Source: Anaerolineales bacterium
GTDB taxonomy: Bacteria; Chloroflexota; Anaerolineae; Anaerolineales; Villigracilaceae
Assembly (NCBI GenBank): GCA_024763295.1
Contig: JANTFU010000057.1
Coordinates: forward strand, 1-10,756
Direction: 5' to 3'
Length of the DNA: 10,756 nucleotides
In this document: positions 1-5,188 of the stretch, one piece after another
How positions within the stretch are numbered: position 1 is the first letter of the stretch
How the letters are laid out: every line of letters begins with the position of its first letter
Program-made: the position numbers and the translations under genes
The notes under the pieces: model-generated
What the model was told of the DNA's origin: nothing
The model's input: the letters and a program-made list of their open reading frames with translations, nothing else
Database searches by the model: none

Positions 1-461
1 GGTCCGGTGATGCCGTGATCAATGCCAATCAATCCGGCGGCACCGTTTGACATTAGCATGGGAATGAGAAATGGACTGACGCGGCGTGCGCCGTAATCTT
101 TGAGCGTGAAAATAGCATTTTCGAGCGACGCAAGACCGCCCATGGCGGAGGAAACGAGTACACCGATACGACTGCGATTTTCTTCGCTAATCTCAAGTCC
201 TGAGTTTTGGATGGCTTCTTGGGCAGCGACAGTGGCAAATTGTTCAAAGCGGTCACGGCGACGGGCTTCTTTGGCGGGCATATATGCTTTGGGATCAAAA
301 TTTTTGACTTCGCAAGCGATTTGCGCCAGCCATTCGGATGCGTCGAAACGACTGATGGGCGCAACGCCCGACACGCCGTTTTTGATGTTTTGCCACGTCT
401 CGTGGACGGTAAGTCCAACCGGGCTGACTGCGCCCATGCCGGTGATGACAATTTTTTTCAT
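1..461 (-). CDS. fabF: 3-oxoacyl-ACP synthase II (FabF), N-terminal part, cut by window edge
   Basis: This is a beta-ketoacyl-ACP synthase of type II fatty acid synthesis, a cytosolic enzyme that condenses malonyl-ACP with a growing acyl-ACP. About 153 residues are visible. They begin MKKIVITGMGAVSPVG, the classic KAS N-terminus, followed by ARRRDRFEQFA (residues 66-76), a GGL motif near residue 110, ARRVSPFLIPM and a final GITGP. The catalytic Cys and the two His residues of the family lie downstream, outside the window, so activity cannot be judged. The start at 461 is supported by GAGGAA 12 bases upstream. No acpP gene precedes it, although that is a common partner; moaE lies 150 bp upstream on the same strand. 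That gap has a GC-rich hairpin (506-533) and only a weak promoter candidate. Confidence in the family is high; FabF rather than FabB is inferred from the motif style. Confidence 0.95.
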   Translation of the reverse strand, partial: MKKIVITGMGAVSPVGLTVHETWQNIKNGVSGVAPISRFDASEWLAQIACEVKNFDPKAYMPAKEARRRDRFEQFATVAAQEAIQNSGLEISEENRSRIGVLVSSAMGGLASLENAIFTLKDYGARRVSPFLIPMLMSNGAAGLIGIDHGITG

Positions 462-505
462 AATTATTGTATTCCTCGCGTTTTCTAGTCTATGCTAAAA
501 GATAA

Positions 506-533
506 CCCCCGTGTGTGAAGTTCGTCACGGGGG
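506..533 (-). terminator. GC-rich hairpin between moaE and fabF, possible terminator
   Basis: CCCCCGTG at 506-513 pairs perfectly with CACGGGGG at 526-533 around a 12-base loop. Read on the minus strand, the stem is followed by TTATCTTTTAG, which is a weak U-rich tail. It would separate the moa operon from fabF. An alternative role as a regulatory hairpin in the fabF leader is possible. Confidence 0.4.
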
Positions 534-553
534 GGGAATGGAATTTCGTGTTG

Positions 554-606
554 CGTAAAACGTGATGCGTGAAACGTGAATCTTCTTTTGCATCATCACG
601 TATCAC
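554..606. repeat. AAACGTGA-type intergenic repeat tract 1, downstream of moaE
   Basis: The tract is built from repeats of CGTAAAA/CGTGATG/CGTGAAA/CGTGAAT. The 16-mer AAAACGTGATGCGTGA (557-572) recurs exactly at 1446-1461 between moaC and moaD. GTGATGCGTGA (562-572) forms an inverted repeat with TCACGTATCAC (596-606) with a single G-T mismatch, so a transcript could fold here. It abuts the moaE stop codon. Confidence 0.75.
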
Positions 607-610
607 TTTA

Positions 611-1099
611 TCAGTCGTTTTTATTTGGCATGTACTCGCCTTCGACCCATTCTTCTCCACTCGGGGTGAATTCTTTTTTCCAGACGGGGACGATCTCTTT
701 AAGACGGTCGATGCCGTAGCGTGCGGCTTCAAAGACACCGGTATCGCGGTGGGATGCGGTGCAGGCGATTAGGACAGTTGGCGTGCGCGGATAGAGTTTG
801 CCAATGCGCTGGACGATGGCGATGCCTTCGATGGTGTCCCAGCGAGCGCGAATTTCGTCAGCGACTTGTTTCATTTTTTCTTCTGCCATAGGGATGTAGG
901 CTTCGTATTCGAGATAGTCCGTATCGTGCGGGGCGTAGGCGATGCCTTGGGCATGTCCTTCGCGCGTGGTTTTGCCGCGCACCATGCCGGTGAAGATCGC
1001 TGCCGCGCCCGTGGATGTGAGCGTGATTTGTTCGACGAGTTTGTTAATGTCAATCTCGTCTTCGGTAATGGAGAAAATTGTTGGAAAAGTTGGTTTCAT
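611..1099 (-). CDS. moaE: Molybdopterin synthase catalytic subunit MoaE
   Basis: MoaE is the large subunit of molybdopterin synthase, which with the thiocarboxylated MoaD tail converts cyclic pyranopterin monophosphate to molybdopterin in the cytosol. The 162 residues contain the usual motifs in order: GAAAIFTGMVRGKT (31-44), LEYEAY.PMA (63-72), RIGKLYP, ASHRD (115-119), and RLKEIVPVWKKE (132-143). K134 and K141 are seven residues apart, like the active-site lysines K119 and K126 of E. coli MoaE. The length is near the family norm. There is no clear Shine-Dalgarno sequence before the ATG at 1099; the 58-bp gap from moaD is filled by a degenerate 8-bp repeat tract. It is the third gene of a moaC-moaD-moaE operon. 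Family assignment is secure. Confidence 0.96.
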   Translation of the reverse strand: MKPTFPTIFSITEDEIDINKLVEQITLTSTGAAAIFTGMVRGKTTREGHAQGIAYAPHDTDYLEYEAYIPMAEEKMKQVADEIRARWDTIEGIAIVQRIGKLYPRTPTVLIACTASHRDTGVFEAARYGIDRLKEIVPVWKKEFTPSGEEWVEGEYMPNKND

Positions 1100-1108
1100 G
1101 TTTTAAGC

Positions 1109-1132
1109 TTTGAAGGTTGGAAGGTTTAAAGT
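1109..1132. repeat. Degenerate 8-bp tandem repeat between moaD and moaE
   Basis: Three consecutive 8-bp units read TTTGAAGG, TTGGAAGG and TTTAAAGT. The tract fills much of the short moaD-moaE spacer, where a ribosome binding site would be expected, and none is seen. Confidence 0.55.
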
Positions 1133-1157
1133 TGAACGTGCGAACACAAAAACGTGT

Positions 1158-1406
1158 TTAGCCGCCACTGACGGGGGGAAAAAGGGCGACTTCCGCGCCT
1201 TCGGGAATGACATCCTCGTCGAAGGCAAAGTCGCGGTTGATAGAGAGCAAGGTGTGATGCAGGGAGGCTTCGAGCGCGGGGATTTTGGCAACCAGAATTT
1301 CTTTGAGTTCGCCAACGGTTGAACCGTTTTTAATCTCTAGTTCCATAGAGGACATCCCTGCGCGGGTGCGGAAGGTGGCGAAGAAGAGGATTTTTATTGT
1401 GTGCAT
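1158..1406 (-). CDS. moaD: Molybdopterin synthase sulfur carrier subunit MoaD
   Basis: MoaD is a small ubiquitin-fold sulfur carrier whose C-terminal Gly-Gly is adenylated, thiocarboxylated and inserted into MoaE during molybdopterin synthesis. The 82-residue protein has the family pattern: a first strand IKILFFATFR, STVGELKEIL in the middle, LLSINRDFA, an EVALFPPVSGG ending, and the terminal GG at 81-82 with nothing after it. It lies between moaC and moaE on the same strand, which fits the assignment. No strong Shine-Dalgarno sequence is seen before the ATG at 1406. Translation may depend on coupling or on weak pairing. The activating enzyme (MoeB-like) is not in the window. Confidence 0.95.
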   Translation of the reverse strand: MHTIKILFFATFRTRAGMSSMELEIKNGSTVGELKEILVAKIPALEASLHHTLLSINRDFAFDEDVIPEGAEVALFPPVSGG

Positions 1407-1445
1407 GAGGGGACTCGTTTTTTGTTTTTCTAGGAAAGGTTATCT

Positions 1446-1490
1446 AAAACGTGATGCGTGAGTTGGAGATTCACGTTTTACGTTTCACGC
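1446..1490. repeat. AAACGTGA-type intergenic repeat tract 2, between moaC and moaD
   Basis: AAAACGTGA at 1446-1454 is a perfect inverted repeat of TCACGTTTT at 1471-1479, and GCGTGA (1456-1461) is repeated inverted as TCACGC (1485-1490). The tract shares an identical 16-mer with the one downstream of moaE. It occupies half of the 90-bp moaC-moaD gap inside the operon. Confidence 0.75.
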
Positions 1491-1496
1491 GGTGCT

Positions 1497-1973
1497 TCAC
1501 TCGTTTACTACATCACCGCTTTGTCCGCCATGCTTCTCAACCAGCCGAATATTCTGGATCACCATCGTCTTTTCGGCGGCTTTTGCCATGTCGTAGATCG
1601 TTAGGGCGGCGATAGAGACAGCGGTCAGGGCTTCCATCTCGACGCCCGTTTTCCCGCGCAAGCGGGCGGATGCGGTAATCTGCACGCCGGGCAACGCTGC
1701 GTCCAACGCGAGTTCGACCGAGATGTGCGTGAGCGCTAAGGGATGACATAGCGGTATCAAGTTGGAGGTCTGTTTTGCACCGTTGATGCCTGCAATTTGG
1801 GCAACGGTGAGCACATCGCCTTTTTTCATGCTGCCAGCGGCAATCAGGTCAAAAGTCGTTTTCAGCATTTTCACTTCGCCGCGCGCAACAGCGGTGCGTT
1901 CGGTGTCGGGTTTGGCGCCCACGTCCACCATGTGGGCTTTGCCGGTTTCATCTATGTGGGTCAAATTTGTCAT
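1497..1973 (-). CDS. moaC: Cyclic pyranopterin monophosphate synthase MoaC
   Basis: MoaC converts the product of MoaA, 3',8-cyclo-7,8-dihydro-GTP, to cyclic pyranopterin monophosphate, the second half of the first stage of molybdenum cofactor synthesis. The 158 residues match the family end to end: AGINGAKQTSNLIPLCHPL (61-79), GKTGVEMEALTAVS (107-120), TIYDMAKA (125-132) and KHGGQSG near the C-terminus. K51, H77, D128 and K131 fall at the same numbers as the catalytic-site residues of E. coli MoaC. It is the first gene of the moaC-moaD-moaE operon, and no moaA is present here. A TATAAT box ends 7 bases before the ATG, so the mRNA is predicted to be leaderless; no Shine-Dalgarno sequence is present. 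Confidence 0.97.
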   Translation of the reverse strand: MTNLTHIDETGKAHMVDVGAKPDTERTAVARGEVKMLKTTFDLIAAGSMKKGDVLTVAQIAGINGAKQTSNLIPLCHPLALTHISVELALDAALPGVQITASARLRGKTGVEMEALTAVSIAALTIYDMAKAAEKTMVIQNIRLVEKHGGQSGDVVNE

Positions 1974-1980
1974 GGCGATG

Positions 1981-1986
1981 ATTATA
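1981..1986 (-). promoter_or_regulatory. -10 box of moaC, predicted leaderless promoter
   Basis: A perfect TATAAT on the minus strand ends 7 bases before the moaC ATG. No TTGACA-like -35 is seen at 16-18 bp. That position is instead covered by a perfect 9-bp inverted repeat (TCTGCGCCG at 2002-2010 and CGGCGCAGA at 2015-2023), which could be a protein site. Transcription would start at or next to the A of the start codon. Confidence 0.6.
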
Positions 1987-2001
1987 CCGTAGTAAACGCT
2001 C

Positions 2002-2023
2002 TCTGCGCCGTCATCGGCGCAGA
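2002..2023. repeat. Perfect 9-bp inverted repeat in the moaC/scpA divergent promoter region
   Basis: Arms TCTGCGCCG (2002-2010) and CGGCGCAGA (2015-2023) flank a TCAT spacer. It overlaps the place where a -35 box for moaC would lie. It may be an operator or activator site, or just a hairpin belonging to the neighbouring repeat. Confidence 0.55.
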
Positions 2024-2034
2024 ATTTAGCTAAG

Positions 2035-2054
2035 CGCCGCCGAGGACGGCGGCT
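2035..2054 (-). repeat. GCCGCCGTCC hairpin, third copy of a dispersed hairpin module
   Basis: On the minus strand this reads AGCCGCCGTCCTCGGCGGCG. It differs at one position from the first hairpin of the two longer repeats (at 3302 and 5713), which are in the opposite orientation. Flanking AGCT sequences extend the pairing imperfectly to about 2028-2060. It lies between the two divergent -10 boxes of moaC and scpA. Confidence 0.65.
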
Positions 2055-2066
2055 GTAGCTTTTTAC

Positions 2067-2075
2067 TGTTATAAT
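2067..2075 (+). promoter_or_regulatory. Extended -10 promoter of scpA, predicted leaderless
   Basis: TGTTATAAT carries the TGn extension followed by a perfect TATAAT. It ends 9 bases before the scpA ATG, and no Shine-Dalgarno sequence lies between. No -35 is recognisable, as is usual for extended -10 promoters. Confidence 0.6.
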
Positions 2076-2084
2076 CGCGCCTTA

Positions 2085-2864
2085 ATGACGATCAGTATCG
2101 CTCAACACCAAGCCAAGACCTACACAGTGAGTACGCCCGTTTTCGAGGGACCGCTCGATCTTTTGCTCAACCTGATCGAGAGCGCAGAACTCGATATTAC
2201 GAGCGTCTCTTTGGCGTTGGTGACGGATCAATATTTGGAGCGTATTCGTGGGCTTGAATCGAAAATGGATGCGGAAGAAATCTCTGCTTTTTTGGTGATT
2301 GCCGCAAAATTAATTCAGATCAAGTCGGAAGCGCTGCTGCCGCGTCCGCCCGTGCGGGAAGTGGGTGAGGAAGACCCCGGCGAAGCCCTGGCGAGACAGT
2401 TGCGACTGTACAAGAAGTTCAAGGAAGTAGCGGGTTGGATGAAAGAACGGCTCGGACAGGATTTGCGCACTTATTTGCGCGTCGCTGCACCGCCCAAAAT
2501 TGAAACCCGCTTCGAGATGGGGGATGTGACTTTGGCAGATCTCATCAATGCCGCGGAAACGATTTTTGCACGCGAAGCCGAAAAAGCCGAGTTGGGGACG
2601 GTTATCCGTGCCCCGCAAGTGACTATTCGTGAAAAAGTGCAGCATATTGTTGCGTTTTTGACGGCAGAAGAGCGCACAACCTTTCAAAAAATCGTTGATG
2701 GTGCCAAGAGCCGCGTTGAAATTGCAGTGACCTTCCTTGCGATGTTGGAATTGGTGAAACGCCACCGTATCCATGCCTATCAGGAAGGTCTTTTCAGCGA
2801 TATTGAAATCGAGCGTGTTGGCGAGTTTTCAGAAGACGAAGAATTTGAGCTTGAATTTGAGTAG
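2085..2864 (+). CDS. scpA: Segregation and condensation protein A (ScpA kleisin)
   Basis: ScpA is the kleisin that bridges the SMC heads and ScpB in the bacterial condensin complex, compacting and separating chromosomes on the nucleoid. The 259-residue protein shows the N-terminal signature VFEGPLDLLLNLIE (19-32), then LDITSVSLALVTDQYLE (36-52), then AAKLIQIKSEALLP (73-86). A linker with an acidic and proline-rich stretch follows. The C-terminal winged helix (about 180-245) includes VEIAVTFLAMLELVK and ends in GLFSDIEIER. The tail is very acidic. Length is typical. The scpB gene that often follows is absent; instead scpA ends in a strong terminator and faces a convergent vanZ-like gene. The start at 2085 is chosen because an extended -10 lies just before it. 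Confidence 0.95.
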   Translation: MTISIAQHQAKTYTVSTPVFEGPLDLLLNLIESAELDITSVSLALVTDQYLERIRGLESKMDAEEISAFLVIAAKLIQIKSEALLPRPPVREVGEEDPGEALARQLRLYKKFKEVAGWMKERLGQDLRTYLRVAAPPKIETRFEMGDVTLADLINAAETIFAREAEKAELGTVIRAPQVTIREKVQHIVAFLTAEERTTFQKIVDGAKSRVEIAVTFLAMLELVKRHRIHAYQEGLFSDIEIERVGEFSEDEEFELEFE

Positions 2865-2901
2865 GGGTTGAGTCATTTGAATTTGAGTAGGGGCTGGGTC
2901 A
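2851..2901 (+). repeat. 26-bp tandem duplication spanning the scpA stop codon
   Basis: The 25-base stretch 2851-2875 is repeated at 2877-2901 with two mismatches. The scpA TAG (2862-2864) is inside the first unit. The second unit supplies the left arm of the terminator hairpin. The two differences (T to C, A to G) are those that complete the hairpin stem in the second copy. Confidence 0.8.
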
Positions 2902-2921
2902 CCCAGCCCCTACTTTTTTTT
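2887..2921 (+). terminator. Intrinsic terminator of scpA, overlapping the end of the convergent vanZ-like gene
   Basis: A perfect 12-bp stem is formed by GTAGGGGCTGGG (2887-2898) and CCCAGCCCCTAC (2902-2913) with a three-base loop, followed by eight T. This is a textbook rho-independent terminator for the plus strand. The right arm and T-run lie inside the last codons of the minus-strand gene, whose final Lys-Lys-Lys and TAG are written by them. Confidence 0.9.
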
Positions 2922-3278
2922 AAGCGAATTCCTTTTCCTTACCCACCACAACCCCAAGCCAGCCCCAATCGCATCAATCCCTACATCAATCGCGCTTGCG
3001 CCGCGTCCGGCGACAAAGGATTGATGAAACTCATCCGATGCGGCGTAGAGAATTGCCAATAACCAGATCAATTTCCATTTGCGAAAATCGTCGTCGCAGG
3101 CGCGCAGATAGGCGAGCGCCAGTAGCGCGTAGCCTAACATGTGAGCGCCTTTTTTGACGATTAAATCCGCCCAATCGAACGAGGGTATTTCTGACGCTGG
3201 CATAGATGAAAATGTAAAAATAGCCACCATCATCAGGAGAGCAGGCAGCCACTTGGGAAATTTATCGAGATATTTCAT
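2910..3278 (-). CDS. VanZ-family membrane protein
   Basis: This is a small integral membrane protein of the VanZ-like family, whose biochemical role is mostly unknown; the founding VanZ gives low-level teicoplanin resistance. The 122 residues show the family marks: FSSMP (23-27), KKGAHMLGYALLALAY (42-57), ILYAASDEFHQSFVAGRGASAIDVGIDAIG (76-105, split here only by function), and about four hydrophobic segments near 10-25, 46-59, 69-81 and 98-112. D82, E83, H85, Q86 and R92 form the conserved DE.HQ...GR core. The gene stands alone. Its weak AGG ribosome site lies at the edge of repeat element A, which begins 3 bp upstream of the ATG. The last three Lys come from the scpA terminator T-run. A resistance role is not supported by context. 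Confidence 0.88.
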   Translation of the reverse strand: MKYLDKFPKWLPALLMMVAIFTFSSMPASEIPSFDWADLIVKKGAHMLGYALLALAYLRACDDDFRKWKLIWLLAILYAASDEFHQSFVAGRGASAIDVGIDAIGAGLGLWWVRKRNSLKKK

Positions 3279-3280
3279 AA

Positions 3281-3392
3281 TAGACCTGGCATAAGTGCTC
3301 TAGCCGCCGTCCCCGGCGGCGATATTTGTGAGAAACCCGCGCCGAGGACGGCGCTTGGCGCAGGAGAAAAACAGACTTTTGCAAGAAGTCTA
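3281..3392 (+). repeat. MITE-like dispersed repeat, copy A
   Basis: A 112-bp non-coding element. Its 92-bp core (3301-3392) matches copy B (5712-5803) at 88 of 92 positions. It contains two hairpins, GCCGCCG-TCCC-CGGCGGC and GCGCCG-AGGA-CGGCGC, whose sequences are also nearly complementary to each other. A third hairpin near the right end is AGACTT/AAGTCT. The ends TAGACCT and AAGTCTA are inverted repeats with one mismatch. No clear target-site duplication was seen. It fills most of the gap between the lipoprotein and vanZ-like genes and contributes the ribosome site of the latter. Confidence 0.85.
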
Positions 3393-3424
3393 ATCAAAGG
3401 AAAAAAGCGAATTCTGCCAGCAAC

Positions 3425-3870
3425 TTACGCATCCCCCAGCTGAATACTGACGCTAACAACACCTTGCTCGTTCAAAATAAATCCCTGCACAATCACGGCT
3501 TTGCCGCTTTCGTGTCCGTCAAAAACGAGCTTGAACGTATCGCCGAAAACGGTCAAATCTTCGCGTTCCGTATAATCAGGGAAGGCAAAGCGGTAAAAAG
3601 TGACCACATCGGGCATGCTTAACGCCGTTTGAAAGGTTACTATGCCATCCGCAGCCACATTCACATTGGTTGCATCATCAGGCAGTGGAAATTCAGTTTC
3701 GTTGGGTGTTTCGGTGGCAGGAATTTGGGTCGGCGCACTGTTGGCGGCACAGCAGTCGGAGCGTTTGCCGCATTTTCTGTGGGAGAAGCGGCGGGTGTGT
3801 TGTCGCCACATGCAGCCGTAAATGCCAAGACAAAACTTAGCATCAAAAGCAACCAAATCTTTCTCTTCAT
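3425..3870 (-). pseudogene. Small lipoprotein gene with a frameshift
   Basis: The 5' frame starts at 3870 with MKRKIWLLLMLSFVLAF followed by a lipobox TAAC, so the product would be a lipid-anchored extracytoplasmic protein with Cys21 at the mature N-terminus, then a Pro/Thr/Ala linker. That frame leaves the pattern at about 3737. The linker (APTQIPATETPNE) and a C-terminal domain (DVVTFYRFAFPDYTERE, ending near VSVSIQLGDA) continue in another frame to the stop at 3425. Restoring one base near 3737 gives a single protein of about 148 residues. The start is supported by AAGGAAG 8 bases upstream. I do not recognise the C-terminal domain beyond its likely beta-rich nature. The shift may be a true lesion or a sequencing error; no slippery heptamer is visible. 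Confidence 0.75.
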
Positions 3871-3909
3871 TTTTTCTTCCTTCTGTCTCTAATCAAAAAA
3901 GGACGCTGT

Positions 3910-4004
3910 GACGCGCCGCACCTAATTCGATGGACATTTTGCTTGTAAAAGAGCAAAAAAACATCTTTGGACATTTTTTCATCGAAATTGGTGCGACGCA
4001 CGTC
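3910..4004. repeat. 95-bp imperfect inverted repeat
   Basis: The left arm (3910-3932) and right arm (3980-4004) pair at about 20 positions with a few bulges: CGATG/CATCG, AATT/AATT, GCACC/GGTGC, GCG/CGC and GAC/GTC. Inside lies a second inverted repeat, TTTTGCT (3937-3943) and AGCAAAA (3952-3958). TGGACATTTT occurs directly repeated at 3931 and 3968. It lies between the divergent lipoprotein and methyltransferase genes. It could be a small mobile hairpin element, a structured leader or an RNA; the sequence does not decide. Confidence 0.65.
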
Positions 4005-4022
4005 TGTCAAGTAGTTTCTAAG

Positions 4023-4046
4023 TGTACATCAAAACTGATGTACAAT
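4023..4046 (+). promoter_or_regulatory. Promoter -10 with an overlapping palindromic operator-like site
   Basis: TGTACATCA (4023-4031) and TGATGTACA (4036-4044) are perfect 9-bp inverted repeats separated by AAAC. The right arm overlaps a TACAAT box (4041-4046) that ends 6 bases before the methyltransferase ATG. Such a layout suits a dimeric repressor blocking RNA polymerase. No good -35 box is visible. The mRNA would be leaderless. Confidence 0.55.
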
Positions 4047-4052
4047 CAGCCC

Positions 4053-4847
4053 ATGACCGAAAAAGAAATGCTCACCAGCCGTAATAACCCGCTCATCAAA
4101 GAGTTTCGCGCGCTTTCGCAAGCGAAAACGCGCAAGCATACCGGCTTGTTTTTAGTCGAGGGGATTCATCATGTCGGGGCAGCGGTCGAGGCGGATTGGG
4201 ACGTGGATACTATTCTTTACGCTCCTGATCTGCTCACCAGCGACTACGCTCGTGACCTTTTGCTTGCTGCCGCGCAAAAAGGAATTCGCTGCCAGTCGGC
4301 TTCTGCTGACCTACTCCGCGCTCTGGCAGGGAAGGAGAACCCGCAAGGGATTCTCGCCTCTGTGCGACAGCGCACAACCGCGCTTGCCGAGTTGCAGCCT
4401 TTTCGGCGTGGTGTGGCTGTCATCTCGCCGCAGGATGCGGGCAATGTTGGGACGATTTTACGCACGCTTGATGCCGTTGGTGCGGACGGGTTGATTTTGT
4501 TGGACGGCGGCGTTGATATCTATCATCCCAAAGTGGTGCGGGCAAGTATGGGCGCGCTCTTTTGGAAGCCGGTTGTGCGTGCATCTTTCACGGATTTTCT
4601 GGCGTGGGTGCGGACAAGCAACTTGCGCTTGCTGGGCACATCTGCGCACGGGGTGAGTGATTTTTCCACGTTGGAGATGGCGCAAAAAGATTGGGTGCTG
4701 CTTTTGGGCAGCGAGCAGAAGGGACTTAGCAATGAACAGATTGCGGCGTGCGATTTACTTTTGTCTTTGCCGATGCGCGGCAAGGGCACATCGTTAAATT
4801 TGGGCGTTGCGGCAGGCGTTTTTCTGTATGAGTTGATGGGAAAGTGA
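4053..4847 (+). CDS. TrmH/SpoU-family RNA 2'-O-methyltransferase
   Basis: This is a SPOUT-class, SAM-dependent RNA ribose methyltransferase; the exact tRNA or rRNA target cannot be told from sequence. The 264 residues hold an N-terminal substrate-binding domain, SRNNPLIKEFRALSQAKTR then GLFLVEGIHHV (31-41), and a C-terminal knotted domain. Motif 1 is NVGTILRTLDAVGADG (131-146) with the usual Arg at 137. Motif 2 is LLGSEQKGLS (217-226). Motif 3 is LPMRGKGTSLNLGVAAGVFLYE (239-260, shown as the conserved SLN...LYE pattern). An in-frame ATG exists 41 codons upstream at 3930, but those residues look unlike the family and would span the inverted repeat. The start at 4053 sits just after a -10 box. 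It ends in a bidirectional terminator. Confidence 0.93.
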   Translation: MTEKEMLTSRNNPLIKEFRALSQAKTRKHTGLFLVEGIHHVGAAVEADWDVDTILYAPDLLTSDYARDLLLAAAQKGIRCQSASADLLRALAGKENPQGILASVRQRTTALAELQPFRRGVAVISPQDAGNVGTILRTLDAVGADGLILLDGGVDIYHPKVVRASMGALFWKPVVRASFTDFLAWVRTSNLRLLGTSAHGVSDFSTLEMAQKDWVLLLGSEQKGLSNEQIAACDLLLSLPMRGKGTSLNLGVAAGVFLYELMGK

Positions 4848-4866
4848 TGTTGCTGCGCACCAAGCA

Positions 4867-4898
4867 AAAAACGCCGCTTTTTGCGGCGTTTTTGTTTT
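4867..4898. terminator. Bidirectional intrinsic terminator
   Basis: AAAAACGCCGC (4867-4877) pairs with GCGGCGTTTTT (4883-4893) around TTTTT. On the plus strand it ends in TTTTTGTTTT, on the minus strand in a run of T. It serves both the methyltransferase gene and the convergent VKOR operon. Confidence 0.9.
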
Positions 4899-4936
4899 AA
4901 TGGAATCAAGCCTAAATAATGGGCGTTGCGCAGATT

Positions 4937-5176
4937 TTACCAATCGTCTTCTTCGTCACTGAAGTCGTCATCATCCAGATCGAGGTCTTCGGTTTCCCAA
5001 TCGTCATAGGTGTCTTCTTCGATGTTATCTTCCCATTCGTCATCCATTATGTCTGATTCGCCGAGAGGGGCATAGGTGGTACACCCCATGTCAGGATCAA
5101 ATTGCACGTTGGCTGCGCTACAGTAGCCCCCGTCCAGAAAGGTACAGTCGACATAAAGACAGCGGATCCGAGGCAT
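4937..5176 (-). CDS. 79-residue four-cysteine protein with very acidic tail
   Basis: I do not recognise a named function. The N-terminal 35 residues carry cysteines at 6, 11, 19 and 32 (spacing C-x4-C-x7-C-x12-C) in a context CLYVDCTFLDGGYCSA and CTTYAP. This resembles the small DUF1540-like cysteine domains thought to bind metal, but that match is by eye. Residues 40-79 include 25 Asp or Glu and no Lys or Arg, so the tail is almost surely disordered and strongly negative. There is no signal peptide. AAAGGAG upstream makes the start at 5176 secure. It begins 12 bases after the VKOR stop, so the two are cotranscribed. This suggests, without proof, a redox or metal role linked to the VKOR. The stop is followed by a bidirectional terminator. 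Confidence 0.85.
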   Translation of the reverse strand: MPRIRCLYVDCTFLDGGYCSAANVQFDPDMGCTTYAPLGESDIMDDEWEDNIEEDTYDDWETEDLDLDDDDFSDEEDDW

Positions 5177-5188
5177 GCGAACTCTCCT

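Noticed and set aside
1974..2084. Molybdenum cofactor riboswitch before moaC
   Set aside because: The -10 box lies 7 bases from the moaC start, leaving no room for a leader RNA; the hairpins are upstream of the promoter.
2310..2774. 154-codon open frame antisense to scpA
   Set aside because: It lies fully opposite a well-supported gene, has no ribosome site of note and its protein resembles nothing.
2910..3278. Glycopeptide resistance gene vanZ
   Set aside because: Only family-level similarity; no vanA, vanH, vanX or regulators nearby.
3425..3856. A separate 143-residue protein starting at 3856
   Set aside because: Its first 40 residues are the out-of-frame reading of the signal peptide and linker; the frameshift explanation is simpler.
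3930..4052. 41-codon N-terminal extension of the SpoU-type gene
   Set aside because: The residues do not look like the family, the stretch contains the long inverted repeat and the palindrome, and a -10 box lies just before the ATG at 4053.
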